64,000 nucleotides of DNA from Acidovorax sp. CF316 (GCF_000276605.1 NZ_AKJX01000097.1:1-64000), one strand, 5' to 3'. Numbered from the stretch's first letter, positions 1 to 8,150 are shown. Numbers and translations are program-made. Notes: generated by a model not told the origin, from the sequence alone.

Positions 1-371
1 GGCAGCAGCCACTTGGCGGCCAGCGTGGGCGCCACGCTGATGGTGACCTGCCGCTCGCCCGGGCGCAGCTGGCGCGTGGCGTCGGCGATCTCTTCGAGCG
101 CGCGGCGTACGCGCAGCGCGTAGGTGGCACCCGCCTCGGTGGGTGCCAGGCCGCGCGCGCGCCGCTCGAACAGGCGAATACCGAGCTCGGCCTCCAGCGC
201 GCGCACCTGCTGCGCCACGGCGCCTTGCGTCACATCGAGCTCCTCAGCCGCCAGCCGAAAGTTCAGGTGCCGCGCAGCGGCCTCGAAGGCGTGCAGCGCC
301 TTCAGGGAGGGCAGGCCCTGTAGGGGCGGGGCGGTGGGGGTATTGCTGCTGGCGTGGGAGTCGGCGGTCAT
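1..371 (-). CDS. LysR-family transcriptional regulator, N-terminal part only
   Basis: The window edge cuts this gene; the first 123 residues are visible. They hold a LysR-type winged helix-turn-helix (about residues 20-78), with the recognition-helix region LDVTQGAVAQQVRALEAELG and the following wing LFERRARGLAPTEAG. The opening LPSLKALHAFEAAARHLNF is typical of the GcvA/AmpR branch. The effector-binding domain is beyond the edge, so the ligand cannot be guessed. The ATG at 369-371 is the first that gives a normal short lead before the DNA-binding domain. Its target could lie on either side; the next gene inward (DUF1428) is on the same strand and ends 66 bp upstream. Confidence 0.9.
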   Translation of the reverse strand, partial: MTADSHASSNTPTAPPLQGLPSLKALHAFEAAARHLNFRLAAEELDVTQGAVAQQVRALEAELGIRLFERRARGLAPTEAGATYALRVRRALEEIADATRQLRPGERQVTISVAPTLAAKWLL

Positions 372-436
372 GGGCTTCGGATCTCGGGGCGGCGGGGTGC
401 GCAACGGTCCCGGCGACAGACTATCCCACACCCTGG

Positions 437-805
437 TCAAGCCTTCACTTCCACCACCGGCTCAAAACCGCCGAAGATCATGCGCTTGCCGTCGAAGGGC
501 ATGGGCGGGTTGCTGGGGGTGGAAGGGTCCATGCGCGGGTCTTCCATCATCTTCTTCATGCCCGCGTCGCGCGTGGCCTTGTCCGGCCACTCGACCCATG
601 AGAAGGCCACCGTCTCCTCGGCCGTGGCCTGCACTGCGCGGCGGAAGTCGGTGACCTTGCCGTCGGGGACGTCATCGCCCCAGCCCTCGATCACGCGGAT
701 GGCGCCCAGTTCGATGAAGATCGGGTCGAGCTGGCGCGCGTGCTCGATGAACTTCTGCTTGTTGGCGGTGGGGACGGCGATCACGAAACCATCGATGTAG
801 GACAT
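437..805 (-). CDS. DUF1428 family protein (YbaA-like)
   Basis: The product is 122 residues long, the usual length for DUF1428. It starts MSYIDGFVIAVPTANKQ and ends with the PFDGKRMIFGGFEPVVE block that marks the family. Members are small alpha/beta-barrel proteins (dimeric ferredoxin-like fold) of unknown function, often next to stress or glyoxalase-type genes. The reading frame stays open to 1018, but the ATG at 803-805 is preferred because similarity begins exactly there and a GGAGTCAAG ribosome-binding sequence precedes it. The extra upstream frame runs through the palindrome at 863-914 and is not coding. It is probably transcribed alone. Confidence 0.88.
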   Translation of the reverse strand: MSYIDGFVIAVPTANKQKFIEHARQLDPIFIELGAIRVIEGWGDDVPDGKVTDFRRAVQATAEETVAFSWVEWPDKATRDAGMKKMMEDPRMDPSTPSNPPMPFDGKRMIFGGFEPVVEVKA

Positions 806-862
806 GTCTTGACTCCTGTTGGGTTGACGACCATGCGGCGTACCCGCCATGGGCACCCCGTA

Positions 863-914
863 AGAACGTGTTTGCGATCTTTTCGGGGCCCTGAAAAGAT
901 CGCAAACACGTTCT
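863..914. repeat. Perfect 22-bp inverted repeat (palindromic element)
   Basis: The arms 863-884 and 893-914 are exact reverse complements over 22 bp and are separated by GGGGCCCT, most of which can also pair. One arm begins AGAACGTGTTTGCGATC. No T-tract follows on either strand, so it does not look like an ordinary intrinsic terminator, although it lies between two same-strand genes (the LysR gene ending at 1015 and DUF1428 starting at 805). It could be a dispersed palindromic (REP/MITE-like) element or an RNA-processing hairpin; copy number in the genome would decide. Confidence 0.85.
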
Positions 915-1014
915 AAGCATTCGACGAACGAGGATCCGCCAGATCGACAGGAAGCGCCCGGAAAGAAACACTTTTTTTCTTTCTTCTTCCTCCAGCGGCG
1001 CGGGGCCACCGCAG

Positions 1015-1998
1015 TCACTGCGTGCGCTTCGCCCGGCGCGCCGGCTTGTTGGGCGCAGGAGCGGCGGCAAAGCGCTGCTGCAAGAACGCCCGCAGCGCCT
1101 GCACCACCTCGCTGCGCATGGGGCCCGGCTGGTACACCAGCACCACGCGCCGCTCGATGTGTGGCGTGACCAGCGGCAGCACGACCAGATCCGGGTCGCG
1201 CAGCGCGGCGGTGTACAGCCGCGGCATCAGGCCCAGCGCCATGCCGCCGCGGGCCAGGGCGTACAGCGTTTCGGCATAGCTCACGCGGTGGGGCTCGGCA
1301 TGCTGCGCGAACTGCGCGCGGGCCGATTCGCCCAGCGCCGGCATGCTGCCGCTTTCAAACAGCGCCAGCCGCTCGTGCCCGATGTCCTGCCAGGCGACCG
1401 GCTTGTTGGCCTGGGCCAGCGCATGGTCGCGGCGCAGCACCAGCACCAGCGGGTCGCGGAACAGGTCGGTGCACACCAGGCTGCCCGGGGGCTCGGTGAT
1501 GGCGGCGATGGCCAGGTCGAGCTGCCCGCTGCGCACCTCGGCCAGCAGCGTGGTGGAGGGGGCGTCGCGCCAGGCCAGGTCCATGCGGCTGCGCTGCGCC
1601 GGCGCCCCAGCTCTTTGTTGTTGGTCTTCTTCTTGCAGGAACTCACCCACCGCTGCCACCACGCGCGCGCTGGCCGACGGAATGACGCCAATGCGCACCA
1701 GCGCCCGCCCGCGCTGCACGGTGTTGTCGATGTCCTTCAGGGCGCTGTCCACCGTGTGCACCACGAAGTCGGTGCGCGCCAGGATTTCGGCGCCCAGCGG
1801 CGTGAGCTGTAGCTGGTGCGTGGAGCGCGTGAGCAGCTCGGCGCCCACCAGCCGCTCCATCTGCTTGATGGCATTGCTCAGGGCCGGCTGGGTGATGGAC
1901 AGCCGGCGCGCCGCCCGGCCGAACTGCCCCTCTTCGACCAGCACGGAAAAAAAGCGCAGTTGCCGCAGCGTGAGCGCATGGAGTGCGGTGGTGCCCAT
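1015..1998 (-). CDS. LysR-family transcriptional regulator
   Basis: This 327-residue protein has an N-terminal helix-turn-helix (residues 9-68, with the FGRAARRLSITQPALSNAIK region) and a C-terminal periplasmic-binding-like effector domain (about 100-305, with GQLDLAIAAI and ALARGGMALGLMPR). Residues about 121-136 form a Gln/Ala-rich stretch that lengthens the first linker of the effector domain; its DNA is locally AT-richer. The gene is divergent from the deaminase/Bug pair starting at 2093, so by the usual LysR arrangement it probably controls those genes and itself from the 94-bp shared intergenic region. The effector is unknown; a nucleoside or carboxylate would fit the neighbours. Confidence 0.92.
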   Translation of the reverse strand: MGTTALHALTLRQLRFFSVLVEEGQFGRAARRLSITQPALSNAIKQMERLVGAELLTRSTHQLQLTPLGAEILARTDFVVHTVDSALKDIDNTVQRGRALVRIGVIPSASARVVAAVGEFLQEEDQQQRAGAPAQRSRMDLAWRDAPSTTLLAEVRSGQLDLAIAAITEPPGSLVCTDLFRDPLVLVLRRDHALAQANKPVAWQDIGHERLALFESGSMPALGESARAQFAQHAEPHRVSYAETLYALARGGMALGLMPRLYTAALRDPDLVVLPLVTPHIERRVVLVYQPGPMRSEVVQALRAFLQQRFAAAPAPNKPARRAKRTQ

Positions 1999-2019
1999 GG
2001 CCTGGTTCTCCCTCGACGG

Positions 2020-2048
2020 TTATAGATCCGATGAATGAATATATAGAT
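2020..2048. promoter_or_regulatory. Candidate LysR operator region (repeated TATAGAT)
   Basis: The AT-rich core between the divergent LysR gene and the deaminase gene contains TATAGAT at 2021-2027 and again at 2042-2048, spaced 21 bp (two helical turns). LysR regulators usually bind such spaced sites in a shared divergent promoter. This is pattern recognition only. Confidence 0.3.
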
Positions 2049-2092
2049 ATTTGAAATTTTCCTTATCTGCGGGGCTTGCCTAAACTTTCCGC

Positions 2093-3166
2093 ATGAGCCC
2101 GAACCCCGCCCCCGCCGATGCGCCCCTGGAGGCCTTCCTGCGCGCCATGCCGAAGGTGGAACTGCACTGCCACCTGTTCGGCACGGTGCGCCATGCGACC
2201 TTTGCCGCGCTGAACCGCCGGGCCGGCTCGCCGCTGGCCGATGAGGAGGTCGAGAGCTTCTACACGCGCGGCGACAAGCCCGTGGGCGTGCTGCGCGTGC
2301 TGCGCGCGCTTGACGCGCGCCTGGTGCGCACGGCCGATGACCTGTACCAGCTGACCATCGAATACCTGGAGGACGCGGCGGCCCACGCGGTGCGCCATGC
2401 CGAGTTCTTCTGGAACCCGACCGGCACCGTGCACGCCTCGGGCATCGCCTACCCGCTGGCGCAAGGCGCCATCGTGCGCGCCATTCGCGATGCCGAGCAG
2501 CAGTTCGGCATCGCCGGCAGGCTGATTGCGGCGGTGGACCGCGAGGCCTCGCCCGAGGCCGCGGTGGAGATGGTGCAGTGGGTGGCGGCGCACCGCTGCG
2601 ACGAGGTGATCGGCATCGGCATCGACTACCGCGAGAACGACCGGCCGCCCGAGCTGTTTCTGCAGGCCTACCGCGACGCACAGCGCGCGGGCCTCAAGAC
2701 CACCGCCCACGCCGGCGAGTTCGGCATGCCCTGGACCAATGTGCGCACCGCGCTCGACGTGCTCCAGGTCGACCGCATCGACCACGGCTACACGGTCGTC
2801 GACAACCCGGCGTTCGCACGTGAGTGCGCCGAGCGCGGCGTGGTCTTCACCGTGGTGCCCACCAACTCCTACTACCTGCGCACGCTGGCGCCCGAGCGCT
2901 GGGCACTGGACCACCCCATCCGGCACATGCCGGCACTGGGCCTGCGCATCCACCCCAACACCGACGACCCGACCCTGCACCAGGTCACGCCGACCGGGGC
3001 CTGGCTGAAGATGGCGCGCGACTTCGGCTTTGGCCTGGACGACTTGCGCGGCTTCATGCACAACGGCCTGGACGGCGCCTGGATCGACGACACGCAGCGC
3101 CGCCGCTGGGCGAGCGAATGGAGCGCACAGTTCGATGCGCTGCGTGCCGCGCACGGCCTGGCCTGA
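2093..3166 (+). CDS. Adenosine/adenine deaminase family protein
   Basis: The 357-residue product has the metal-dependent deaminase landmarks in order: KVELHCHLFGT near the N-terminus (HxH zinc ligands), TTAHAGEFG (substrate-activating His and Glu), DRIDHGY, and HPNTDDPTL (the metal-binding Asp). It should hydrolytically deaminate adenosine or a related aminopurine to the inosine/hypoxanthine level in the cytosol. The VPTNSYY segment differs from the CPTSN usual in true adenosine deaminases, so the preferred substrate is open. It is followed after 39 bp by a Bug-type binding protein and preceded by a divergent LysR gene. No clear ribosome-binding site precedes the ATG. Confidence 0.85.
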   Translation: MSPNPAPADAPLEAFLRAMPKVELHCHLFGTVRHATFAALNRRAGSPLADEEVESFYTRGDKPVGVLRVLRALDARLVRTADDLYQLTIEYLEDAAAHAVRHAEFFWNPTGTVHASGIAYPLAQGAIVRAIRDAEQQFGIAGRLIAAVDREASPEAAVEMVQWVAAHRCDEVIGIGIDYRENDRPPELFLQAYRDAQRAGLKTTAHAGEFGMPWTNVRTALDVLQVDRIDHGYTVVDNPAFARECAERGVVFTVVPTNSYYLRTLAPERWALDHPIRHMPALGLRIHPNTDDPTLHQVTPTGAWLKMARDFGFGLDDLRGFMHNGLDGAWIDDTQRRRWASEWSAQFDALRAAHGLA

Positions 3167-3205
3167 CGACCCCGCACAGCCACCCGACCCCGAAAGACCA
3201 ACACC

Positions 3206-4192
3206 ATGCGATACCTTGCCCCTTTGCTCGCCACCCTGCCCCTGCTTGCCATGGGCACGGCGCATGCGCAAGCCCAGGCACCGGCCTGGCCTGCCGCCAA
3301 GCCCATCACGCTGATCGTTCCGTACTCCGCCGGCGGCAGCGTTGATTTTGTGGCGCGCCTGGTGGCCACGCGGCTGGCGGAGCGCCTGAAGCAGTCGGTG
3401 GTGATCGAGAACGTGAGCGGTGCCGGCGGCGCGATCGGAGTGGCCAAGGCGGCGGCGGCGTCGCCCGACGGCTACACCATCGTGGCCGCGCCCGACAGCA
3501 CGATTGCGATCGGCAAGCTGGTCAACCCCGCCGCGTACAAGTTCGATCCGCTCAAGGACCTGGTGGCCGTGGGCATGGTGAACACGGCCCCCATGGTGCT
3601 GGTGGCGCGGCCCGGCCTGGGCGTGGCGAGCTATGCCGACTTCGTCAAGCTCGCCAAGGCCTCGCCCGGCAAGACCAGCTATGCCACCTCGGGTGTGGGC
3701 ACGGTGCTGCACCTGTCCATGGAACTGCTCAAGCAGCGCAGCGGGATCTTCGTCACCCACATTCCCTACCGCGGCGCGGCGCAGATCGCCACCGACGTGA
3801 TCGGCGAGCAGGTCGACACCGCCATGCTCATCAGCGCCGGCGCGATGCCCGGCTATGTGCAAAGCGGCAAGCTCAAGGCCCTGGGCGTGACCGGCACCAA
3901 GCGCCTCGAATCGCTGCCCAACGTGCCCACCTTCGACGAAATGCCCGGCCTCAAAGGCTACGCCCCGGTGGCCTGGACCGGCCTGTTCGCCCCCGCGCAA
4001 ACGCCCGCGCCCATCGTCGCGCGCCTGAACCAGGAGCTCAACGCGGTGCTCAACACGCCCGAAGTCCGCACCAAGCTGCAGGAACAGGGCGCGCTGCCGG
4101 GCAGCGGCTCGGCCCAGGACCTTGCCCGCTTCGTGCAGGCCGAGTACGCCCGCAACCAGAAGGTGGTGCAGAGCGTCAATATCAAGGAATGA
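3206..4192 (+). CDS. Bug/TctC-type tripartite tricarboxylate transporter substrate-binding protein
   Basis: A 328-residue exported protein: a signal peptide of about 23 residues ending AHAQAQA, then the Bug-fold hallmarks ITLIVPYSAGGSVDFVARLV, HIPYRGAAQIATDVIGEQVD and SLPNVPTFDEMPGL. These proteins bind small carboxylates or amides in the periplasm and deliver them to TctAB-type permeases, which are not encoded here, as is common in Comamonadaceae. It is co-directional with the deaminase gene 39 bp upstream and is probably co-transcribed, so the ligand may be related to purine or nucleoside breakdown, but this is inference. Confidence 0.92.
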   Translation: MRYLAPLLATLPLLAMGTAHAQAQAPAWPAAKPITLIVPYSAGGSVDFVARLVATRLAERLKQSVVIENVSGAGGAIGVAKAAAASPDGYTIVAAPDSTIAIGKLVNPAAYKFDPLKDLVAVGMVNTAPMVLVARPGLGVASYADFVKLAKASPGKTSYATSGVGTVLHLSMELLKQRSGIFVTHIPYRGAAQIATDVIGEQVDTAMLISAGAMPGYVQSGKLKALGVTGTKRLESLPNVPTFDEMPGLKGYAPVAWTGLFAPAQTPAPIVARLNQELNAVLNTPEVRTKLQEQGALPGSGSAQDLARFVQAEYARNQKVVQSVNIKE

Positions 4193-4403
4193 ACAGGGGC
4201 GGGTGGAGGGCGGTGAAGAGGCGTCGGCTTTCAGCCAATACGGATTGGCGTTCAGCCACAGCCTGATGCCTTCGCCGTTGCAGACCTAGGTAGGGAGGGG
4301 GCTGCGACCAGACTCGTTGGACGGGCCAATGTACAAGCGCCGGGGCTCGACCACGCCGAAGTCGCATTCGGCATGCCGGCACTTTGCCGCTGATGGGGCA
4401 CGC

Positions 4404-4661
4404 CTACAGAATGTCTTTGACGATGCCTCGGCGCTGCAGCTGCTGCAGCACCGGATAGGCGGCCATACCCGTCAAGGAAGATGAGATACCACATATCAGT
4501 GGTGCCACAAGAACCATGATCAGGTCCACCCAGACAGGAGATCCCGAATCATCGAAGACACCCCAGATGGCTTGCACACCATACAACACCGGCATCAGTG
4601 CCAGCGTTCCAAAGAATCCGATATAGAACTGAAGCTCAAGCACTGACGAGAGAGATTTCAT
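4404..4661 (-). CDS. Small membrane protein of unknown function
   Basis: An 85-residue product with two predicted membrane spans (about 12-33, FYIGFFGTLALMPVLYG, and about 46-66, VDLIMVLVAPLICG), joined by an acidic loop, with a basic C-terminus. I do not recognise the family. The ATG at 4659-4661 is chosen because the upstream frame loses hydrophobic pattern. It stands alone: 211 bp of non-coding DNA follow it and 249 bp separate it from the next gene upstream on its strand. Confidence 0.6.
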   Translation of the reverse strand: MKSLSSVLELQFYIGFFGTLALMPVLYGVQAIWGVFDDSGSPVWVDLIMVLVAPLICGISSSLTGMAAYPVLQQLQRRGIVKDIL

Positions 4662-4910
4662 GGATATTGACTCTACAGGCTTGTTGGTCTGGACAAGGAT
4701 CCCTGCCGTCTTTGCCCGAGCGGATATTTGCACATTGCGCATTGCCGGCCCAGGTCTTTTTGGCCTGTGGATTTCACCGCCTGGCTGTCGGCCTGCCGCG
4801 CCGCTTGCTGGCCTTGCTGTTCGCTTTTCCGGCAGCGGCTGGTGAAGCGGCAGGGTTCTGCCTTCGGCAAGCACCCCGCAGGACCTGCCTGCCCTGCCGG
4901 CCTTTCGACC

Positions 4911-5426
4911 TCACCCCATGCTGCCCACCAGCGCGTCAAGCTGGTCGAATGTCTCGTCGTTCCAGCCCGTGCTGCCGGCGGCGATCTCGGCGTCGAGCGC
5001 TTCCTTGGAAGGGTAGAGGTCGTGCACGACGAGCAGCGTGTGCCCCGCTGGCTGTTCCTCGAAGGTGACGGTGGTGACCTGGCCGCTGCCGCCGGCTTCG
5101 TCATTGGTCCAGGCCAGGCGCGAGGGCGGTGCCACTTTCAGGTAGCGGCCGTGGAAGGCCATGCCCTGCGGCGCGTCGGGGTGGCTGAACACCAGGCGGT
5201 AGCTGCCGCCCACACGAACGTCAAGCTCGCAGGACAGCAGCACCAGGCCAAAGGATTGGGGCACCCACCAGCGCTGGAACAGCGTGGCATCGGTCCAGGC
5301 CTTGAACACTGTGCGCGGCGGGGCCTGGATGGTGCGCGTGACGACCAGTTCACGCTCGGACTTGCGCTCCACCGACAGGCGGTGCTGCGGAGAGGCGGGC
5401 TGGCTAGTTGTGTTTCCTGCGTCCAT
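4911..5426 (-). CDS. SRPBCC / AHSA1-like domain protein
   Basis: A 171-residue START-like (AHSA1) protein. Visible signatures are RTIQAPPRTVFKAWTD at the start of the domain, the RWWVP motif, GGSYR, and a C-terminal GWNDETFDQLDALV helix. The family binds hydrophobic ligands in a deep cavity. The ATG at 5424-5426 has a strong AGGAG ribosome-binding site and lies inside the 3' end of the preceding ArsR-type gene (23-bp overlap), so the two form a translationally coupled operon. ArsR+SRPBCC pairs are common in proteobacteria; the physiological ligand is unknown. Confidence 0.88.
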   Translation of the reverse strand: MDAGNTTSQPASPQHRLSVERKSERELVVTRTIQAPPRTVFKAWTDATLFQRWWVPQSFGLVLLSCELDVRVGGSYRLVFSHPDAPQGMAFHGRYLKVAPPSRLAWTNDEAGGSGQVTTVTFEEQPAGHTLLVVHDLYPSKEALDAEIAAGSTGWNDETFDQLDALVGSMG

Positions 5427-5769
5427 CGGTTTTCTCCTGGTGTTGCAATTCCTCGACCACCTGGTCCAGCGCGTCGAAGCGGGCATGCCAGAGCTGGCGG
5501 TGCTGCTCGATCCACAGCGCCTGCGCCTCCAGCGGGTGCGGGCCCAACTGGCAGTGGCGCACACGCCCGAGCTTCTGCGTGGTGACCAGCCCGGCCTGCT
5601 CCAGCACGCCGATGTGCTTTTTCATCCCCGTGAGGGTCATGCCGAACTTGGCGGCCAGCTCGGTGATGGACGCATCGGCGCGCCCGAGCTGCTGCAGCAC
5701 GCCACGCCGGGTGGAGTCGGCCAGCGCAGCAAAGGCGGCATCGAGGTGGGCATCCGAATACTGAACCAT
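5404..5769 (-). CDS. ArsR-family winged-helix repressor
   Basis: A 121-residue regulator with a single winged helix-turn-helix: FAALADSTRRGVLQQL, SITELAAKFGMTLTGMKKHI (recognition helix) and the wing LGRVRHCQLG. It belongs to the non-metal ArsR subgroup found upstream of AHSA1 genes; the metal-binding cysteines of ArsR/SmtB are absent. The ATG at 5767-5769 is used; a TTG three codons earlier is also in frame. Its stop lies 23 bp inside the next gene. It probably autoregulates the pair from the 242-bp intergenic region shared with the divergent oxidoreductase gene. Confidence 0.88.
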   Translation of the reverse strand: MVQYSDAHLDAAFAALADSTRRGVLQQLGRADASITELAAKFGMTLTGMKKHIGVLEQAGLVTTQKLGRVRHCQLGPHPLEAQALWIEQHRQLWHARFDALDQVVEELQHQEKTDGRRKHN

Positions 5770-6011
5770 TAAGTTCAATATATACCCATCTTATTGCTGG
5801 CGCCACCCCCGCCAAGCCAGCAGTTTTTCTACCGACTGAATGCAGCCCAAGCTCCTCGCTGCACCGGCCTGCCGGTGCTAACCTGACTGCCTTCACATGC
5901 CACGGCCCGCCATGCCACAGCGGTGCCCGGTGGGCTGCCCCCAGCCCATGGCAGGAGAAAAATTCGCTTCGTTGCCATTCCCCCGTCCGCCCGCCACAGA
6001 AAGGCCCCGCC

Positions 6012-7001
6012 ATGTACGCACTCGTCTTCCACCAGTTCGGCGATGCCGACGTCCTGCGCCATGAAGTGGTGCCCGAGCCGACCCCGGCGCCCGGCCAGGC
6101 GCTGGTGCGCATGCGGGCCGTGGGGCTGAACTTTGCCGATGTGTACCGGCGCAAGGGCAATTACCACCTCGCCGGGTCGCCGCCATGGGTGCTGGGCTAC
6201 GAGGGCGCGGGCGAGGTGATCAGCGCGCCGCCGGGCAGCGGCTTGCAGCCCGGGCAGCGGGTGGGCTTTGCCGACAGCCCGTTCGCCAATGCCGAGCTGT
6301 GCGCGGTGGATGTCGACCGGTTGATACCCCTGCCCGACGCGATCTCGTTCGAGACGGCCGCGGGCAGCCTGCTGCAGGGCCTGACGGCGCAGTACCTGTG
6401 CCGTGACAGCTATGCGGTTCGCCCAGGGGACTGGGCCGTGGTGCATGCAGCGGCGGGCGGCGTAGGGCTGCTGCTCGCGCAGATGCTGCGCGGCCTGGGC
6501 GCGCGGGTTGTCGCCATCGCATCGACCGAGGCCAAGCGCCAGGCGGTGCGCGAGGTGCTGGGCGCGGACGCCGGCGGCAGCGTGGATGCAGTGGCCGTCA
6601 TACCCACCGAGGGCTGGCTGCAGGCGGTGCAGGCGATCACTGGCGGGCGCGGGGCGGACGTGGTGTACGACTCGGTGGGCACCACGCTGCCCGACAGCCT
6701 GGCCGCTGCGCGCACCGGCGGCACCATCGTGTTCTACGGCATGGCGGCGGGCGACCCGGCGCCGGTGGACCCGCGCCTGCTGATGGACCGCTCGCTGGCG
6801 CTGGTGGGCGGCGACCTGTGGAACGTTCTCACCAGCGCGCAGGAGCGCCGTTCGCGCGCGGCGCAGCTCTTCGAGGCCATCGGGGCGGGCGAGCTGCAGT
6901 TGCACATCGCCCAGCGCTTTGCCCTGCGCGACGGCGCACAGGCCCACCGCGCGCTGGAGGGCCGGCAGGCCATTGGCAAGGTGTTGCTGGTGGTGGAGTG
7001 A
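6012..7001 (+). CDS. qor: NADPH:quinone oxidoreductase, zinc-independent MDR family
   Basis: A 329-residue medium-chain dehydrogenase/reductase. The N-terminal GroES-like domain covers about 1-120 (with GYEGAGEV), and the Rossmann domain follows, with VVHAAAGGVGLLLAQ as the nucleotide-binding loop and the QOR signature region GRGADVVYDSVG. Zinc-ligand cysteines are lacking, as in Escherichia coli QorA (327 residues). It reduces quinones with NADPH. It is divergent from the ArsR/SRPBCC operon, which may control it, and convergent with the next gene. The gene symbol rests on family similarity only. Confidence 0.88.
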   Translation: MYALVFHQFGDADVLRHEVVPEPTPAPGQALVRMRAVGLNFADVYRRKGNYHLAGSPPWVLGYEGAGEVISAPPGSGLQPGQRVGFADSPFANAELCAVDVDRLIPLPDAISFETAAGSLLQGLTAQYLCRDSYAVRPGDWAVVHAAAGGVGLLLAQMLRGLGARVVAIASTEAKRQAVREVLGADAGGSVDAVAVIPTEGWLQAVQAITGGRGADVVYDSVGTTLPDSLAAARTGGTIVFYGMAAGDPAPVDPRLLMDRSLALVGGDLWNVLTSAQERRSRAAQLFEAIGAGELQLHIAQRFALRDGAQAHRALEGRQAIGKVLLVVE

Positions 7002-7069
7002 TGCGGGGGCGCTATGGACGCCTGCCCAGCGTTGCCGCCATCCCCGCCCCCAAGCGCCGCCGGCAGTGC

Positions 7070-8029
7070 TCACAGGCTGCGCGCTTCGCTGGCCTGCAGC
7101 CGCCAGCCGTCCAGGCTCCAATCACCTGGATCGCCCGGGTCGGACACCAGGTACCCGTGGTCTGCGTCCAGCGCCAACCGCCTGACCTTGCCCGCATGGC
7201 AGCGCAACTCCAGCGAGCCCGCCGCACCTTGGACATAGGTCCCTGACTCACTCAGCGCGATCGTCCCCAGTTCACCTGGGGCCCGGGTCCACCGCTTTTT
7301 CAAGTGGTAGTGCCCGCCGGAGTGCAGCGAGATGCGGACCTGCGCCACGACCTGCGATCCCGTCAATGCCAAGACGCACGTAAAACGGCTCGTTCGCCAT
7401 TCCGCGGCCACCAGCCGGGGCAGCACGCAAAGGAACATCACGGTTCCGATATCGAGCACCCACGGCAGGGCAAACACCCATCCCTGGGCCCCCTGCTGCC
7501 AAAGCCACCAGGTCAGCACCAGCGGGCCGACGAAGGGCACCAACACCGGCGAGGAATGGCCACCGGAGCGCCGCGCCGTCCACCAACTGCCCGCCAGGGT
7601 GAGCCAGCTGATCAGCGGGAACAGCAGGCCCAGGATCAGGAGCGCGTGGGAGATCATTGCAGCATGGTCGCGGCCGGCGACATCATGAGCGCTACCTAAC
7701 CGCTTCTCAAAAGGAATCCAGACTTCGCGCTGCACCCACTCGCCATCTGCGTCCTGCACAGCCTCCAGGGCGCGAACCCCTTTTTTCCTGGAGATTTCAA
7801 CGATCCGGCCGAAATCTTTTCCGAGGTAGTCCCCTCTATAAGCCCGATGGATATAGCCACCAGGATCCCTTACTACGGCATATGAATATCCCCTGGATTT
7901 ATTGAAATAGATCGCCTTAACTACCAAGGACTCCCTATCAAATGCCTCCAAAGACTGGCGCTCCCGCGTAGCAAATGCTTGCACCGGGAAAAGCAGCAAC
8001 AGCCAGACAAAATATTGATGGAGCTTCAT
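7070..8029 (-). CDS. Membrane protein with N-terminal PilP-like domain
   Basis: A 319-residue protein: signal peptide (about 1-20, ending VQAFA), then a domain of about 75 residues (28-103) that reads like the type IV pilus protein PilP: LEAF...SLVVKAIYF, AVVRDPGGYIHRAYRGDYLG, GRIVEI, and a following DGEWVQREVWI strand. Three hydrophobic spans (about 124-147, 160-180, 184-208) and a soluble C-terminal domain follow. PilP is normally a lipoprotein of about 175 residues in the pilMNOPQ operon and has no such membrane part; here there is no lipobox and no pil operon. This may be a stand-alone periplasmic sensor-like protein. Function unknown. Confidence 0.7.
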   Translation of the reverse strand: MKLHQYFVWLLLLFPVQAFATRERQSLEAFDRESLVVKAIYFNKSRGYSYAVVRDPGGYIHRAYRGDYLGKDFGRIVEISRKKGVRALEAVQDADGEWVQREVWIPFEKRLGSAHDVAGRDHAAMISHALLILGLLFPLISWLTLAGSWWTARRSGGHSSPVLVPFVGPLVLTWWLWQQGAQGWVFALPWVLDIGTVMFLCVLPRLVAAEWRTSRFTCVLALTGSQVVAQVRISLHSGGHYHLKKRWTRAPGELGTIALSESGTYVQGAAGSLELRCHAGKVRRLALDADHGYLVSDPGDPGDWSLDGWRLQASEARSL

Positions 8030-8047
8030 CTTGCCCTCCAGGCCTGT

Positions 8048-8150
8048 TCAGTTGCCGGATGCCAGGCTGAGCCAGCTGAGAAGCGGGAACAGCAGGCCCA
8101 GGATCAGGAGCACATGGGAGATCATTGCACCATTGTCGCGGCCCACGGCC
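8048..8150 (-). pseudogene. Remnant of a second copy of the PilP-like membrane protein gene
   Basis: Reading the minus strand, the frame ending at 8048 encodes AVGRDNGAMISHVLLILGLL followed by FPLLSWLSLASGN and a stop. It matches the first membrane span of the neighbouring gene (about residues 117-147) almost residue for residue. At DNA level 8061-8140 is nearly identical to 7597-7675. Nothing of the PilP-like domain or the later spans remains. It lies just upstream of the intact gene, so it looks like the residue of a tandem duplication. An ATG at 8123-8125 could still give a 25-residue hydrophobic peptide. Confidence 0.6.

Noticed and set aside
863-914. Palindrome read as the terminator of the LysR gene
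   Set aside because: No T-tract on either side and about 100 bp from the stop codon; kept as an unexplained repeat instead.
2063-4000. Long minus-strand open frame opposite the deaminase and Bug genes
   Set aside because: It is an antisense shadow caused by high GC at third codon positions. It has low-complexity Gly/Ala/His/Arg composition, and the plus-strand genes have clear families.
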